62,354 nt of DNA from an uncultured Bacteroidota bacterium (lineage in GTDB: Bacteria > Bacteroidota > Bacteroidia > UKL13-3), in assembly GCA_903883965.1 (NCBI GenBank), contig CAISCU010000023.1:1-62354 (forward strand), in the 5' to 3' direction. The notes beneath the pieces were generated by a model that did not search any database, was not told the origin of the DNA, and saw only the letters and a program-made list of their open reading frames with translations. The position numbers were made by a program, and so were the translations under genes. Positions within the stretch are counted from its first letter, which is position 1; each line of letters starts with the position of its first letter. This document shows, piece after piece, positions 44,976-53,119 of the stretch.

Positions 44976-45126
44976 GGTTTTCTGGGGCTTTGTTCAACTT
45001 TGGATTTTTTACGATGAAAAAATACAACAGTGCAAAAACAAAGGCGCCAAAAAAGATTTCGGTGAAGAACCAAAACCAGAAACCTGCGGGTTCTACTTGG
45101 TCTGTAAGCAAAATAAATTTATGCAT
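44956..45126 (-). CDS. 56-residue membrane protein in an overlapping operon
   Basis: A short gene with ATG at 45126 and TAA at 44956. The product begins MHKFILLTDQVEPAGFW, has one strongly hydrophobic aromatic-rich helix (about residues 16-39, WFWFFTEIFFGAFVFALLYF) and ends with a charged tail ([16 protein letters not shown]). It overlaps the RmlD-like gene upstream by 8 bases and the helix-hairpin-helix gene downstream by 20, all on one strand; this tight packing and the protein-like composition are the evidence that it is real. No family was recognised. It may be a small partner subunit of a membrane protein; that is a guess. Confidence 0.75.
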   Translation of the reverse strand: MHKFILLTDQVEPAGFWFWFFTEIFFGAFVFALLYFFIVKNPKLNKAPENHEKDKP

Positions 45127-46030
45127 GGTGAAGTGAATTGAGTTGATTGTCTACAATTTGAAGGCCTTCCTTAAAGGTGTGTGCTTGGTAATGAAGTATG
45201 GTTTTGGCTTTTTCAATTTGAAATCCTGTAATGGGAGGACGTTTTGCAGGTTGTTGAATGCCTTCACTAGAAGAAAGGCTAATGAGTGATTTGTCTAAAT
45301 TCCAAAAATCGGCCACTTGAACCACCAAGTCGTATACACTCATAAAATTTTGCCCAGAAATGTGAAAGATACCTGAAGCTTTTTGTGCTGCTGCCAAAGC
45401 ACATCCTGAGGCTAAGTCCTCGGCCAAAGTAGGTGTTCTGAATTGATCGGCAACTACTTGAATGGACTTGCCACTTTCCAATGCATTTTTTGCCCATAAA
45501 ACAATATTTGAACGGCTCATGTCTTTGACAACACCATATACCAGTACTGTTCTGATGATGCTCCAAGAATTTGAATGTGCTTGAACCAATTCTTCTGCTT
45601 TGAGTTTTGAAAGGCCATAATAACTTAGCGGATTGGGCTTTTCGTTTTCAAGTAAAGGCCCATGGGTACCATCAAAAATAAAATCAGTAGACAAGTGTAT
45701 GAGGTGCGCATGGACTTGATTGCAAGCATTTACTAAAAACTGAACTGCAGTTACATTGAGCAAATCGCAAGCAGCTTGGTCTAGTTCGCAGGCATCAACA
45801 TTGGTCATTGCAGCGGTGTGAATGACGACATCTGGTTTAAATGTGGTCAATACTTGGTTCACTTCAACTTGGTTAGTAATATCTAAAGCACTATAGGTAT
45901 AAGTTCCCGGAAATGGATACCTATCGGCACCTTTAGCTGTGGCTATCAATTGAACCTCTGGAAATTGTTTGTAATAATCCAGCAACTTTTGACCGAGTAA
46001 CCCATTGCTGCCTGTAACCAATACTTTCAT
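45119..46030 (-). CDS. RmlD-like dTDP-4-dehydrorhamnose reductase / NAD(P)-sugar reductase
   Basis: 303 residues. The extended short-chain dehydrogenase fold has a nucleotide motif GSNGLLGQKL (about 7-16), DVVIHTAAMTNVDACE, LSTDFIFDG and the catalytic YYGLSKLK (YxxxK). This is the RmlD arrangement, and the canonical reaction is reduction of dTDP-4-keto-rhamnose. No rmlA, rmlB or rmlC lies nearby, so the substrate is uncertain and the gene symbol is withheld. First gene of the overlapping trio. Confidence 0.88.
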   Translation of the reverse strand: MKVLVTGSNGLLGQKLLDYYKQFPEVQLIATAKGADRYPFPGTYTYSALDITNQVEVNQVLTTFKPDVVIHTAAMTNVDACELDQAACDLLNVTAVQFLVNACNQVHAHLIHLSTDFIFDGTHGPLLENEKPNPLSYYGLSKLKAEELVQAHSNSWSIIRTVLVYGVVKDMSRSNIVLWAKNALESGKSIQVVADQFRTPTLAEDLASGCALAAAQKASGIFHISGQNFMSVYDLVVQVADFWNLDKSLISLSSSEGIQQPAKRPPITGFQIEKAKTILHYQAHTFKEGLQIVDNQLNSLHHA

Positions 46031-46165
46031 AACATTTTGAATAGGCCTGCAATATGCGCTAAATCAGGTTTTTTCACAAGTTAAACTCCAAGTAAACATT
46101 GTTTGCTTAGCATTTATTTTTACATGATTTAGATTCAAAAAACTGCCAGACTGTCAGATATTCTA

Positions 46166-46173
46166 TATATTTG
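46166..46173 (+). promoter_or_regulatory. -7 element of miaB
   Basis: TATATTTG, an exact TAnnTTTG match, 21 bases before ATG 46195. It makes the longer frame starting at 46171 unlikely. Confidence 0.5.
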
Positions 46174-46194
46174 CAGGTCGAATTTAAATACCCA

Positions 46195-47577
46195 ATGAAA
46201 GGAATTACCGCAAATACAGATAGTCCAAACGCCCAAAGAAAACTATATATTGAAACCTATGGCTGTGCTATGAACCTGGCAGACAGCGAAGTAGTCGCTT
46301 CAATTTTATCAGATAAAGGCTTTCAAACCACAAACCTAATAGAGCAAGCCGATGTGGTTTTTATCAATACCTGTTCAATCAGAGACAACGCAGAATCACA
46401 TGTTTGGGGCAGATTGAAAGAATTCAAACCCCATAAAAGAAAAAATCCAAAATTAATTATTGGCGTTTTGGGTTGTATGGCCGAAAGATTAAAAAACGAT
46501 TTACTCGAAAAAGAACAAATCATAGACATTGTAGTTGGTCCAGATGCATATAGAGACATTCCAAGACTCATAGAACAAGTAGATGAAGGTGGCAAAGCTG
46601 TCAATGTTTTGTTATCTAGAGAAGAAACTTATGCTGAAATTACACCTGTTCGTTTGAGTTCAAATGGGGTAACTGCATTTATTTCAATCATGAGGGGCTG
46701 TAACAATATGTGTTCATTTTGTGTGGTACCATTTACAAGAGGCAGGGAGCGCAGTAGGCCTTCAGCATCTATTGTAAAAGAAGCCACAGAATTGTACCAA
46801 GCGGGTTACAAAGAAGTAACTTTATTAGGCCAGAATGTTGATTCATACAATGAAACCAATGAAGCTGGAGAAACCTTATGTAATTTTGCTGGACTCTTGA
46901 AACAAGTTGCCAATATTGCGCCTGATTTAAGAGTGCGCTTTAGCAGTTCGCACCCAAAAGACATAACAGATGAGGTTTTATTTGCTATCCAGGCTTACCC
47001 AAATATTTGTAATTACATCCATTTCCCTATACAATCAGGCAATAGCAGGGTCTTGAATTTAATGAACCGTACCTACGACAGAGAATGGCTTCTGCAACGC
47101 ATAGCACGCATTCGAGAAATCATACCCAATTGCGGAATTTCAACAGATATCATTGCTGGATTTTGTTCAGAAACAGAAGCAGAACATTTAGATACGGTGA
47201 GCATGATGCAAGACATGCAATTTAACTTTGCATTTATGTATGCATACAGTGAAAGAGAAGGTACTTTGGCTCAAAGACGTTATGCAGACGATGTGCCAGC
47301 CGCAGATAAGAGCCGAAGATTGGCCGAAATTATCAGTACCCAACAAAAAAATTCGGTTTACTTGAACCAACAAGAAATAGGTAAAATACATACCGTTTTA
47401 GCTGAAGGATTTTCGAAAAGATCTGACCAAGATTTAAGAGGCCGTAACGACCAAAACATCATTGTTATTTTTCCGAAAGAACAATACCAAAAAGGACAAT
47501 ATGTGCGGGTTCAAATTATAAGTGCTACACAAACCACTTTAATAGGAAAAGCCATTGAACAAATTTCTCAACCTTAA
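46195..47577 (+). CDS. miaB: tRNA-2-methylthio-N6-dimethylallyladenosine synthase
   Basis: Radical SAM enzyme that methylthiolates i6A37 made by MiaA. It has 460 residues from ATG 46195. The N-terminal UPF0004 domain has cluster cysteines in [19 protein letters not shown] and LGCMAERL. The radical SAM motif is [18 protein letters not shown] (about 166-183), and a TRAM domain ends the protein. It is followed after 14 bases by the sigma-54-type regulator, the usual neighbour order in this phylum. Confidence 0.97.
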   Translation: MKGITANTDSPNAQRKLYIETYGCAMNLADSEVVASILSDKGFQTTNLIEQADVVFINTCSIRDNAESHVWGRLKEFKPHKRKNPKLIIGVLGCMAERLKNDLLEKEQIIDIVVGPDAYRDIPRLIEQVDEGGKAVNVLLSREETYAEITPVRLSSNGVTAFISIMRGCNNMCSFCVVPFTRGRERSRPSASIVKEATELYQAGYKEVTLLGQNVDSYNETNEAGETLCNFAGLLKQVANIAPDLRVRFSSSHPKDITDEVLFAIQAYPNICNYIHFPIQSGNSRVLNLMNRTYDREWLLQRIARIREIIPNCGISTDIIAGFCSETEAEHLDTVSMMQDMQFNFAFMYAYSEREGTLAQRRYADDVPAADKSRRLAEIISTQQKNSVYLNQQEIGKIHTVLAEGFSKRSDQDLRGRNDQNIIVIFPKEQYQKGQYVRVQIISATQTTLIGKAIEQISQP

Positions 47578-47591
47578 TCTTCATCAAACAA

Positions 47592-48833
47592 ATGAATATT
47601 CAAGACATTAAACAACGATTTGAAATTATAGGCAATTCACCGCTGTTAAACATTGCACTGGAAACAGCCGTAAAAGTTGCTGCTACAGATATTACCGTAT
47701 TAATCAATGGCGAAAGCGGAGTTGGAAAAGAAGCATTTTCAAAAATTATCCATTCATTGAGTCATCGCAAACACGGACCATTCATTGCAGTAAACTGCGG
47801 TGCAATTCCAGAAGGCACCATTGATTCAGAATTATTTGGACATGAAAAAGGATCGTTTACTGGCGCACACGAAACCCGAAAAGGTTATTTTGAAACTGTA
47901 AACGGTGGTACCATTTTTTTAGATGAAGTAGGAGAATTGCCTTTGGAAACACAAGCCCGTTTACTACGCGTTTTAGAAAGTGGAGAATTCATTAAAGTAG
48001 GATCAAGCAAGGCCCAGAAAACCGATGTAAGGGTGGTGGCTGCAACCAATAAAGATTTACTCGATTTGTCTATGACAGGTAAATTCAGAGAAGATTTGTA
48101 TTACAGGCTGTCAACCGTTCCAATTAAAGTTCCACCTTTGAGAGAACGCAAAGAAGATATCAATTTGTTGTTCAGAAAATTTTCGGCAGATTTTGCTGAG
48201 AAATACCATTCTAAACCAGTAATGTTAGAGCCAGATGCACTTCAAATGATGGTGAATTTTAGGTGGCCTGGTAATATCAGACAATTGAAAAACATTGCAG
48301 AACAATTGTCGGTTTTAGATGAAGATAAAATTGTAAATGGGGCTGAATTGAAACGAGTGCTCCCTCCTGAAAAAACTGGCCTACCAATGGTTTTGGGAAA
48401 CTTCAACAATGAAATGCAACTAAGCGAAAGAGACATCATGTATAAGTTTTTACTCGACCTTAGAAAAGACTTGTCTGATTTAAAAGGAGTTGTTTATGAC
48501 ATGATGCAAAACAGAGAACATTTTAACAATGTTCCTGTAAATAACAATCCAATTTTCAATACCTCAGAGCTCAATACCGTACACCATGCAACTCCTGTTA
48601 CACCAACGGTTGTTCAAATCAATCCAAGCACCAATTTGGTTCAACCCGGAGACTACATAGACATTACTGAAGCCAATATGGAACCAGAGTCTTTGTCTTT
48701 AGAACAAAAAGAAATTGAATTGATTAAAAAGTCTTTAGACAAACACAATGGCAAACGCAAAAAAGCAGCTCAAGAATTGGGCATCTCTGAGCGTACTTTG
48801 TACCGTAAAATTAAACAATACGATTTAGAATAG
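47592..48833 (+). CDS. sigma-54-interacting AAA+ regulator without receiver domain
   Basis: 413 residues. The AAA+ core starts almost at once: Walker A GESGVGKEAF (about 39-48), the sigma-54-binding loop GSFTGA (the GAFTGA motif), Walker B TIFLDEVGEL and the arginine-finger region FREDLYYRL. A low-complexity linker of about 100 residues (N/T/P/V rich, about 275-370) leads to a Fis-type helix-turn-helix (NGKRKKAAQELGISERTLYRKI). There is no N-terminal receiver or sensor domain, so activity may be set by expression level or a partner. It needs RpoN, which is not in the window. It follows miaB by 14 bases. Confidence 0.93.
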   Translation: MNIQDIKQRFEIIGNSPLLNIALETAVKVAATDITVLINGESGVGKEAFSKIIHSLSHRKHGPFIAVNCGAIPEGTIDSELFGHEKGSFTGAHETRKGYFETVNGGTIFLDEVGELPLETQARLLRVLESGEFIKVGSSKAQKTDVRVVAATNKDLLDLSMTGKFREDLYYRLSTVPIKVPPLRERKEDINLLFRKFSADFAEKYHSKPVMLEPDALQMMVNFRWPGNIRQLKNIAEQLSVLDEDKIVNGAELKRVLPPEKTGLPMVLGNFNNEMQLSERDIMYKFLLDLRKDLSDLKGVVYDMMQNREHFNNVPVNNNPIFNTSELNTVHHATPVTPTVVQINPSTNLVQPGDYIDITEANMEPESLSLEQKEIELIKKSLDKHNGKRKKAAQELGISERTLYRKIKQYDLE

Positions 48834-48989
48834 GGCATTGCATGCCTCTGAGAATACTTTAAATTTAGCCTGCAGAAAATTTGTTTTAACTATACAAAAT
48901 CTGAACTAAATATTGGCTAAGCGGAGCGGCAACATTACTGTATCTAAGAAATTTCTTGTGTAATAATTAGTGAGTGTAAATGTTCTGTC

Positions 48990-49013
48990 GGGCGGCTGAG
49001 CGGAGCTGAAGCC
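48990..49013. repeat. GC-rich hairpin-like element, copy 1
   Basis: GGGCGGCTGAG, 7 bases, GAAGCC. The arms GGCT and AGCC can pair, with AGC/GCT inside. It shares the 11-bp word and GAAGCC with the element at 50186-50210. A related GCGGAGC motif lies at 48921-48927. Confidence 0.6.
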
Positions 49014-49045
49014 TTGTTGTTTATTAATTCAATGTACTGAGAGTT

Positions 49046-49072
49046 GACAAAAAATCTTTAATAGCTATTAAA
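49046..49072 (-). terminator. possible terminator of the antitoxin-fic operon
   Basis: A 16-base AT palindrome (49057-49072, TTTAATAG and complement) followed on the minus strand by GATTTTTTG. The stem is AT-only, so it is weak. Confidence 0.35.
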
Positions 49073-49138
49073 AAATTATACCGCTTTTAAAAAAAGAAAC
49101 CACATCTGATTGATACATTAGGCTATCTTACATATAAT

Positions 49139-49747
49139 CTATTCAGCATTTATATGAATTAATTCTGAAATTAGTTCTGTTAGTGTTTGCAAATCACTCT
49201 CAATTGTCCCTTTCATATATCTCTCATAAACACTTTTATTATCTGGTGGATTGAGATTCAAATTGAGTTCCTTTTCTAATGCGAGTAGTCTTAAAAACTC
49301 TCTTTGTGTTCGACCATTTCCTTCTCTAAATGGATGTAAATAATTAACATTATCTAAAATATCTGCTAACTTCTCTGCTAAAAGTTTTTTATTATTTTTG
49401 GGCAATGCCTTGAACGAATTAATTAGGTTATCAATGTATATAAATGCATTTTCAAAATGGGTTGTTGGAAAAAATTGTTTGCCATTTTTACTAATTTCAA
49501 CTGTTCGTTTTTCCCCTGCCCAAAAGTAAATATCTTGAAACAACCGTTTGTGAATTTCAAAAAGGCTTTCAATTCCTTTAATCTTTATCGGATTTAAATA
49601 AAGTTCTTGGAGCTGCTTGGTTACTATACTGCTCTCTACAAATAACAATACGGCTGGATCTGATATGTCTTGTAAATTTCTTAATTGTCCTGTATTAGGG
49701 TCGGTATAGGTAAAGTCTGGATCTATGTATTTATAAGAATCAGACAT
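49139..49747 (-). CDS. class I Fic-domain toxin (AMP-transferase type)
   Basis: 202 residues from ATG 49747 (MSDSYKYIDPDF); an upstream frame to 49780 overlaps the antitoxin more. The active-site motif HPFREGNGRTQR spans 138-149, matching HPFx[D/E]GNGRxxR, so the histidine base, metal-binding acidic residue and anion hole are intact. A flap-like segment RTVEISKNGKQFFP (about 81-94) would position target chains. Such toxins usually transfer AMP to gyrase or topoisomerase IV or to other proteins; the target here is unknown. The start overlaps the antitoxin gene by 8 bases. No inhibitory SxxxEG motif lies within Fic itself. Confidence 0.93.
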   Translation of the reverse strand: MSDSYKYIDPDFTYTDPNTGQLRNLQDISDPAVLLFVESSIVTKQLQELYLNPIKIKGIESLFEIHKRLFQDIYFWAGEKRTVEISKNGKQFFPTTHFENAFIYIDNLINSFKALPKNNKKLLAEKLADILDNVNYLHPFREGNGRTQREFLRLLALEKELNLNLNPPDNKSVYERYMKGTIESDLQTLTELISELIHINAE

Positions 49748-49961
49748 ACGCTTTTTCTTTAGCAAATGTGACCAATTCATTTAAAGAAATGCTTCCTATC
49801 ACATAATCCCTAATAATTTCAATTCCTTTTGGGGTTGGTTCAAAGCCTTCAAACATATTACTCCCCAATGCATTTGCCGTGCTTTCTAAAATTTCCAAAT
49901 CCGAAAATTTAACTCCCATAATCGTTAGTTTCTCCCTGTTGATTTCTATTGTGTTAAACAT
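49740..49961 (-). CDS. VbhA-type antitoxin of the Fic module
   Basis: 73 residues from ATG 49961 (MFNTIEINREK); an in-frame TTG at 49997 is less likely. The inhibitory helix of class I Fic antitoxins, [S/T]xxxE[G/N], is present as SNMFEG (34-39), with the usual downstream helix pair FEPTPKGIEIIRDYVIGSISLNELV. In this class the antitoxin glutamate pairs with the second Fic arginine and blocks productive ATP binding. Order antitoxin then toxin, with an 8-base overlap, is standard and would favour antitoxin excess. Confidence 0.9.
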   Translation of the reverse strand: MFNTIEINREKLTIMGVKFSDLEILESTANALGSNMFEGFEPTPKGIEIIRDYVIGSISLNELVTFAKEKAYV

Positions 49962-50179
49962 ATTTTCAGGTTTTGATATAGTATAACGAATATACAATTT
50001 ATTCCTTAATTTCTGGTTGTATTTTACTGATTTCTAAAGCAAGATATACCAAAAAACATGCTCAAATTTCATGGTTAAAATACATTGCTTGAGACAATGA
50101 TCGGGGCTTTTGAACAATAATTTATCAAAGGATGAAATTGGAATTGGTCTTGAGTGAATGGTCGCTTGCAAATTAATTT

Positions 50180-50217
50180 ACAATTGGGCGGCTGAGTTGC
50201 ATTAGAAGCCTAATTGT
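50180..50217. repeat. GC-rich hairpin-like element, copy 2
   Basis: ACAATTGGGCGGCTGA pairs imperfectly (two mismatches, two G-T) with TTAGAAGCCTAATTGT. The core GGGCGGCTGAG-N8-GAAGCC repeats the element at 48990-49013 on the other side of the Fic module. Confidence 0.65.
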
Positions 50218-50276
50218 ATTGTACTTGCTAAATCAATTAGTGAGTAAAATTTTGTTTGATTTTAATTTTTCTAGAC

Positions 50277-50306
50277 AAAAAAGTAGTATCAAGTCATTAT
50301 TGATAC
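50277..50306 (-). terminator. terminator of the DUF3109 gene
   Basis: Minus strand stem GTATCAA/TTGATAC with a 7-base loop, then a short T run (TACTTTTTTG). It lies 5 bases past the DUF3109 stop. Confidence 0.6.
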
Positions 50307-50310
50307 ACAA

Positions 50311-50889
50311 TTACTCCTTCTCTCCCAAATAGGCCTTCGCTATTTCTTCTAATTCTTGGTACCAGGCTTTGCCATATTTGCGTTCGAGGGCAGTTTGTAG
50401 AAATCGGTATACAGGAACACCTTCTTTTTTACCCAACTCACAGGCATCGCTACAAATGCTCCATTGGTTGTAATTGAGTCCTTCGTAGTCGCCAATTTTT
50501 ATAGCTCTGATTGGATACAAGTGGCAAGAGATGGGTTTTTGAAAATTGGATTTGCCGTCTTTCCAAGATTGTTCAATGCCACATTGCAAATGGCCGTTGG
50601 CATCTCTATTTGAGAAATTACATTCACCAGTGGGTAAGCATGTGGTAACCCATTCGTCGTCTTCATCTTTTTCTACAAAACCATTTTTTTCGATTGCAGC
50701 AATTGATTGAGGAGTTAAATAGGGTTTAATTTTGGGCCATTCTTGCTTTAGAATTTCAACTTCTGAGTCTAAGACTGGAGCTCCGGCATCGCCCTCTATG
50801 CAACAAGCGCCCTTGCATTTGTTGAGATTACAGATGAATTGTTTTTCAAAAATATCTTCAGATATGAGTTGTTCTCCAAGAATGATCAT
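50311..50889 (-). CDS. DUF3109 cysteine-rich protein
   Basis: 192 residues from ATG 50889 (MIILGEQLISEDIF). Cysteines lie in CNLNKCKGACCIEGDAGAP (about 20-38), TTCLPTGEC, QCGIE, SCHLYP and CSDACELG, the DUF3109 pattern, consistent with binding zinc or an iron-sulphur cluster. Biochemical function is unknown. It is divergent from rlmN; only 64 bases separate the start codons. Confidence 0.88.
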   Translation of the reverse strand: MIILGEQLISEDIFEKQFICNLNKCKGACCIEGDAGAPVLDSEVEILKQEWPKIKPYLTPQSIAAIEKNGFVEKDEDDEWVTTCLPTGECNFSNRDANGHLQCGIEQSWKDGKSNFQKPISCHLYPIRAIKIGDYEGLNYNQWSICSDACELGKKEGVPVYRFLQTALERKYGKAWYQELEEIAKAYLGEKE

Positions 50890-50939
50890 GCTTGCAAGGT
50901 AAAACTTCACAAAGAAACCAACAAACCTCTAGAATTGCT

Positions 50940-50947
50940 TATCTTTG
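50940..50947 (+). promoter_or_regulatory. -7 element of rlmN, giving a near-leaderless transcript
   Basis: TATCTTTG, an exact TAnnTTTG match whose last base is only 7 bases before ATG 50954. If used, the mRNA leader is a few bases at most. Confidence 0.45.
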
Positions 50948-50953
50948 TACCCA

Positions 50954-52018
50954 ATGAATTTGCCTATCAAAACAGATATCCGCGCATTGAGCAAAGACGC
51001 GCTCAAAACAGCCATGGAGGCAATTGGTGAAAAAAGCTTCAGGGCCAATCAGGTTTATGAATGGCTTTGGAAAAAATCTGCAACAGATTTTGATGAAATG
51101 AGCAATCTTTCTTTGCAAACCAGAGAATGGCTCAAGGCAAATTATGTCATTAACCATGTAAAAGTGGTTGACAAGCAAATCAGCAATGACAAAACCATTA
51201 AATCAGGTTTTCAGTTGCACGATACCCATATTGTTGAAGGTGTTTTAATTCCTGCAACCGATCGCATGACAGCCTGTGTATCTTCTCAAGTAGGCTGTAG
51301 TTTATCTTGTAAGTTTTGTGCTACAGGAAAACTAGACCGCATCAGAAATTTGAACCCAGATGAAATTTATGACCAAGTGGTGCATATTAGAAACTGGGCC
51401 AATACCCATTACAATCAACCCTTGACAAATATTGTATTCATGGGTATGGGAGAACCCCTATTGAATTATAAAAATGTATTGGCGGCAATTCAAAAAATTA
51501 CCTCACCTGAAGGTTTGGGAATGAGCAGCGAGCGCATCACTGTTTCAACAGCTGGCATTGCCAAAATGATTGAAAAATTAGCCGATGACAAAGTGAAGTT
51601 CAGATTGGCATTGTCTTTACATGCGGCCAATGATGACAAAAGAAATAGCATCATGCCAATTAACGAAAGTAATTCTTTGGCTTCCCTTATAGATGCTTTA
51701 CACTATTTTCATCTAAACACCAGAAACCGGATTACCTTTGAATACATTGCATTTAAGGATTTCAATGATTCAATAGCTGATGCCAAAGAATTGTTGGCTA
51801 TTTGCAAGAAAGTACCGGCTAAAGTGAACATTATTGAATACAACCCAACTGGGGATGGCTTGTTTGAAAAAGCCAATGCCAATAAAATAGATGCATTTGC
51901 TCAATTCTTGCTAAAAAATGGCGTTCAAGCTACTGTAAGAAGAAGCCGAGGAAAAGACATTGATGCCGCTTGTGGTCAGTTGGCAAACAAAAAACATGAA
52001 AATGCGTTAATTAAATAA
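50954..52018 (+). CDS. rlmN: 23S rRNA (adenine(2503)-C2)-methyltransferase
   Basis: Radical SAM enzyme that methylates A2503 of 23S rRNA and A37 of some tRNAs. It has 354 residues from ATG 50954 (MNLPIKTDIRALSK). The cluster motif is SSQVGCSLSCKFCATG (CxxxCxxC, about 114-121), followed by GMGEPLLN and the C-terminal resolving cysteine region DAACGQL. Upstream of the Nfu-type gene by 9 bases. Confidence 0.97.
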   Translation: MNLPIKTDIRALSKDALKTAMEAIGEKSFRANQVYEWLWKKSATDFDEMSNLSLQTREWLKANYVINHVKVVDKQISNDKTIKSGFQLHDTHIVEGVLIPATDRMTACVSSQVGCSLSCKFCATGKLDRIRNLNPDEIYDQVVHIRNWANTHYNQPLTNIVFMGMGEPLLNYKNVLAAIQKITSPEGLGMSSERITVSTAGIAKMIEKLADDKVKFRLALSLHAANDDKRNSIMPINESNSLASLIDALHYFHLNTRNRITFEYIAFKDFNDSIADAKELLAICKKVPAKVNIIEYNPTGDGLFEKANANKIDAFAQFLLKNGVQATVRRSRGKDIDAACGQLANKKHENALIK

Positions 52019-52027
52019 ATAAACAAC

Positions 52028-52594
52028 ATGGAACAAACAACTTTTTTAGACGTATACGTAGAACAAACTCCAAATCCTGAAACCATGAAGTTTGTTTTTA
52101 ACAGAATGATCCTTCCAAACAATGCCTTGGATTTTCCAAGCAGAGACAAAGCACATGTATCTCCACTGGCTGCAAACCTGTTTGAATTTAGCTTTGTACA
52201 GGGTGTATTTATTATGAATAATTTTGTTTCAATTACCAAAACTGCTTATTCGCAATGGGAAGACATTTCTCCTATTGTCAGAGAGTTTTTGAAATCATAT
52301 GTAGCAGCAGGTGAAAAAATTGTTCATGATACCAGTTTGAGCCAACAAATAGATTCTGATGACCCTATTGTTCAAAAAATCATTGAGATTTTAGATACTT
52401 ATATCAAACCAGCAGTAGAAATTGATGGGGGCTTGATCTCTTTCAAATCATTTGAAGAAGGTAAAGTAACTGTTGAGTTAAAGGGTTCTTGCAGTGGTTG
52501 CCCATCCTCTACTATTACATTAAAAAGAGGCATAGAAGGCATGTTAACCAAAATGGTTCCTGAAGTAAAAGAAGTGGTAGCAGAATCTGTTTAA
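52028..52594 (+). CDS. Nfu/NifU-type iron-sulphur cluster scaffold
   Basis: 188 residues. An N-terminal Nfu_N domain (YVEQTPNPETMKFVFN, about 10-90) precedes a NifU-like C-terminal domain with the cluster-binding CxxC in GSCSGCPSS (about 154-160) and VEIDGGLI. Delivers Fe-S clusters to target enzymes; the rlmN product just upstream and MiaB and HemW in this window are Fe-S enzymes, though a direct link is inference. It overlaps the convergent recX by 4 bases. Confidence 0.93.
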   Translation: MEQTTFLDVYVEQTPNPETMKFVFNRMILPNNALDFPSRDKAHVSPLAANLFEFSFVQGVFIMNNFVSITKTAYSQWEDISPIVREFLKSYVAAGEKIVHDTSLSQQIDSDDPIVQKIIEILDTYIKPAVEIDGGLISFKSFEEGKVTVELKGSCSGCPSSTITLKRGIEGMLTKMVPEVKEVVAESV

Positions 52595-53082
52595 TCTATT
52601 TCTGTTGGCATAGATTTTAGTGTAGCCCATACTAATTCAGGCTCAAAACCTCTTCCTATGAGATAAGTTGAAACTTTGTTGTTTCGCTCCCATTCTGATT
52701 TGGCTTTGATTTCTTTCTTTTTTTTATTGGCAATTTGAGCCAATACCTTGAGGTAATCATCCTCATCAATTTCTTTCATACCTAGTTGCATACAATAGGC
52801 TGAAATCTCTCTTTTTTTGAGCTCGTTTTTAATTTTCATTCTTCCCCATTGTTGGGTTCTGAATTTACCGCCTGCATAGGCCTTTGCAAACCGTTCTTCG
52901 TTTAAAAAATTCTGTTCAATGAGGTGTAAAATAACTTCAGCAGCCCAATCGCCAAAAACCAACCATTCTTTTAGCTTTGCTTCCACTTCCTGATGACAAC
53001 GCTCTTGGTAGGCGCAAAAATGTTCTGCTTTGAATTTGGCTTCTGCAAGTGTTAATTTTTTTTGCGTTCTTTCTGGCTTCAT
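52591..53082 (-). CDS. recX: RecX-family regulator of RecA
   Basis: 163 residues with the three-helix repeats of RecX: LTLAEAKFKAEHFCAYQERCHQEVEAKLKEW, then LIEQNFLNEERFAKAYAGGKFRTQQWGRMKIKNEL and a C-terminal YLIGRGFEPELVWATLK. RecX inhibits RecA filaments. recA is not in the window. Divergent from the MFS gene (37 bases between starts). Confidence 0.92.
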   Translation of the reverse strand: MKPERTQKKLTLAEAKFKAEHFCAYQERCHQEVEAKLKEWLVFGDWAAEVILHLIEQNFLNEERFAKAYAGGKFRTQQWGRMKIKNELKKREISAYCMQLGMKEIDEDDYLKVLAQIANKKKKEIKAKSEWERNNKVSTYLIGRGFEPELVWATLKSMPTEID

Positions 53083-53119
53083 CTCCTATCTTTATCGCTA
53101 CTAAAATAACCAAAACTCT

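Larger units (their letters stand above)
48834..49138. other. gene-free spacer after the sigma-54-type regulator
   Basis: 305 bases, AT-rich with two GC-rich islands (GGCTAAGCGGAGCGGC at 48915-48930 and the 48990-49013 element). It also holds AATTAGTGAGT (48965-48975) and the likely fic terminator. No gene was recognised. Confidence 0.7.
49962..50310. other. gene-free spacer upstream of the Fic module
   Basis: 349 bases with no gene recognised. It holds the antitoxin promoter region (TATATTCG on the minus strand near 49987 is a one-mismatch -7 box), the GC-rich hairpin element (50180-50217), the word AATTAGTGAGT at 50235-50245 and the DUF3109 terminator. Confidence 0.7.

Noticed and set aside
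48915-49020. Integron attC site
   Set aside because: The region has hairpins and GC-rich cores, but no RYYYAAC and GTTRRRY end boxes at plausible spacing, and no integrase gene is in the window. Kept only as a repeat of unknown type.
49109-50307. ATTGATACA at 49109-49117 and 50299-50307 as target-site duplication around the Fic module
   Set aside because: A 9-bp AT-rich match between two 300-base AT-rich spacers is expected by chance fairly often, and the right copy is part of the DUF3109 terminator stem.
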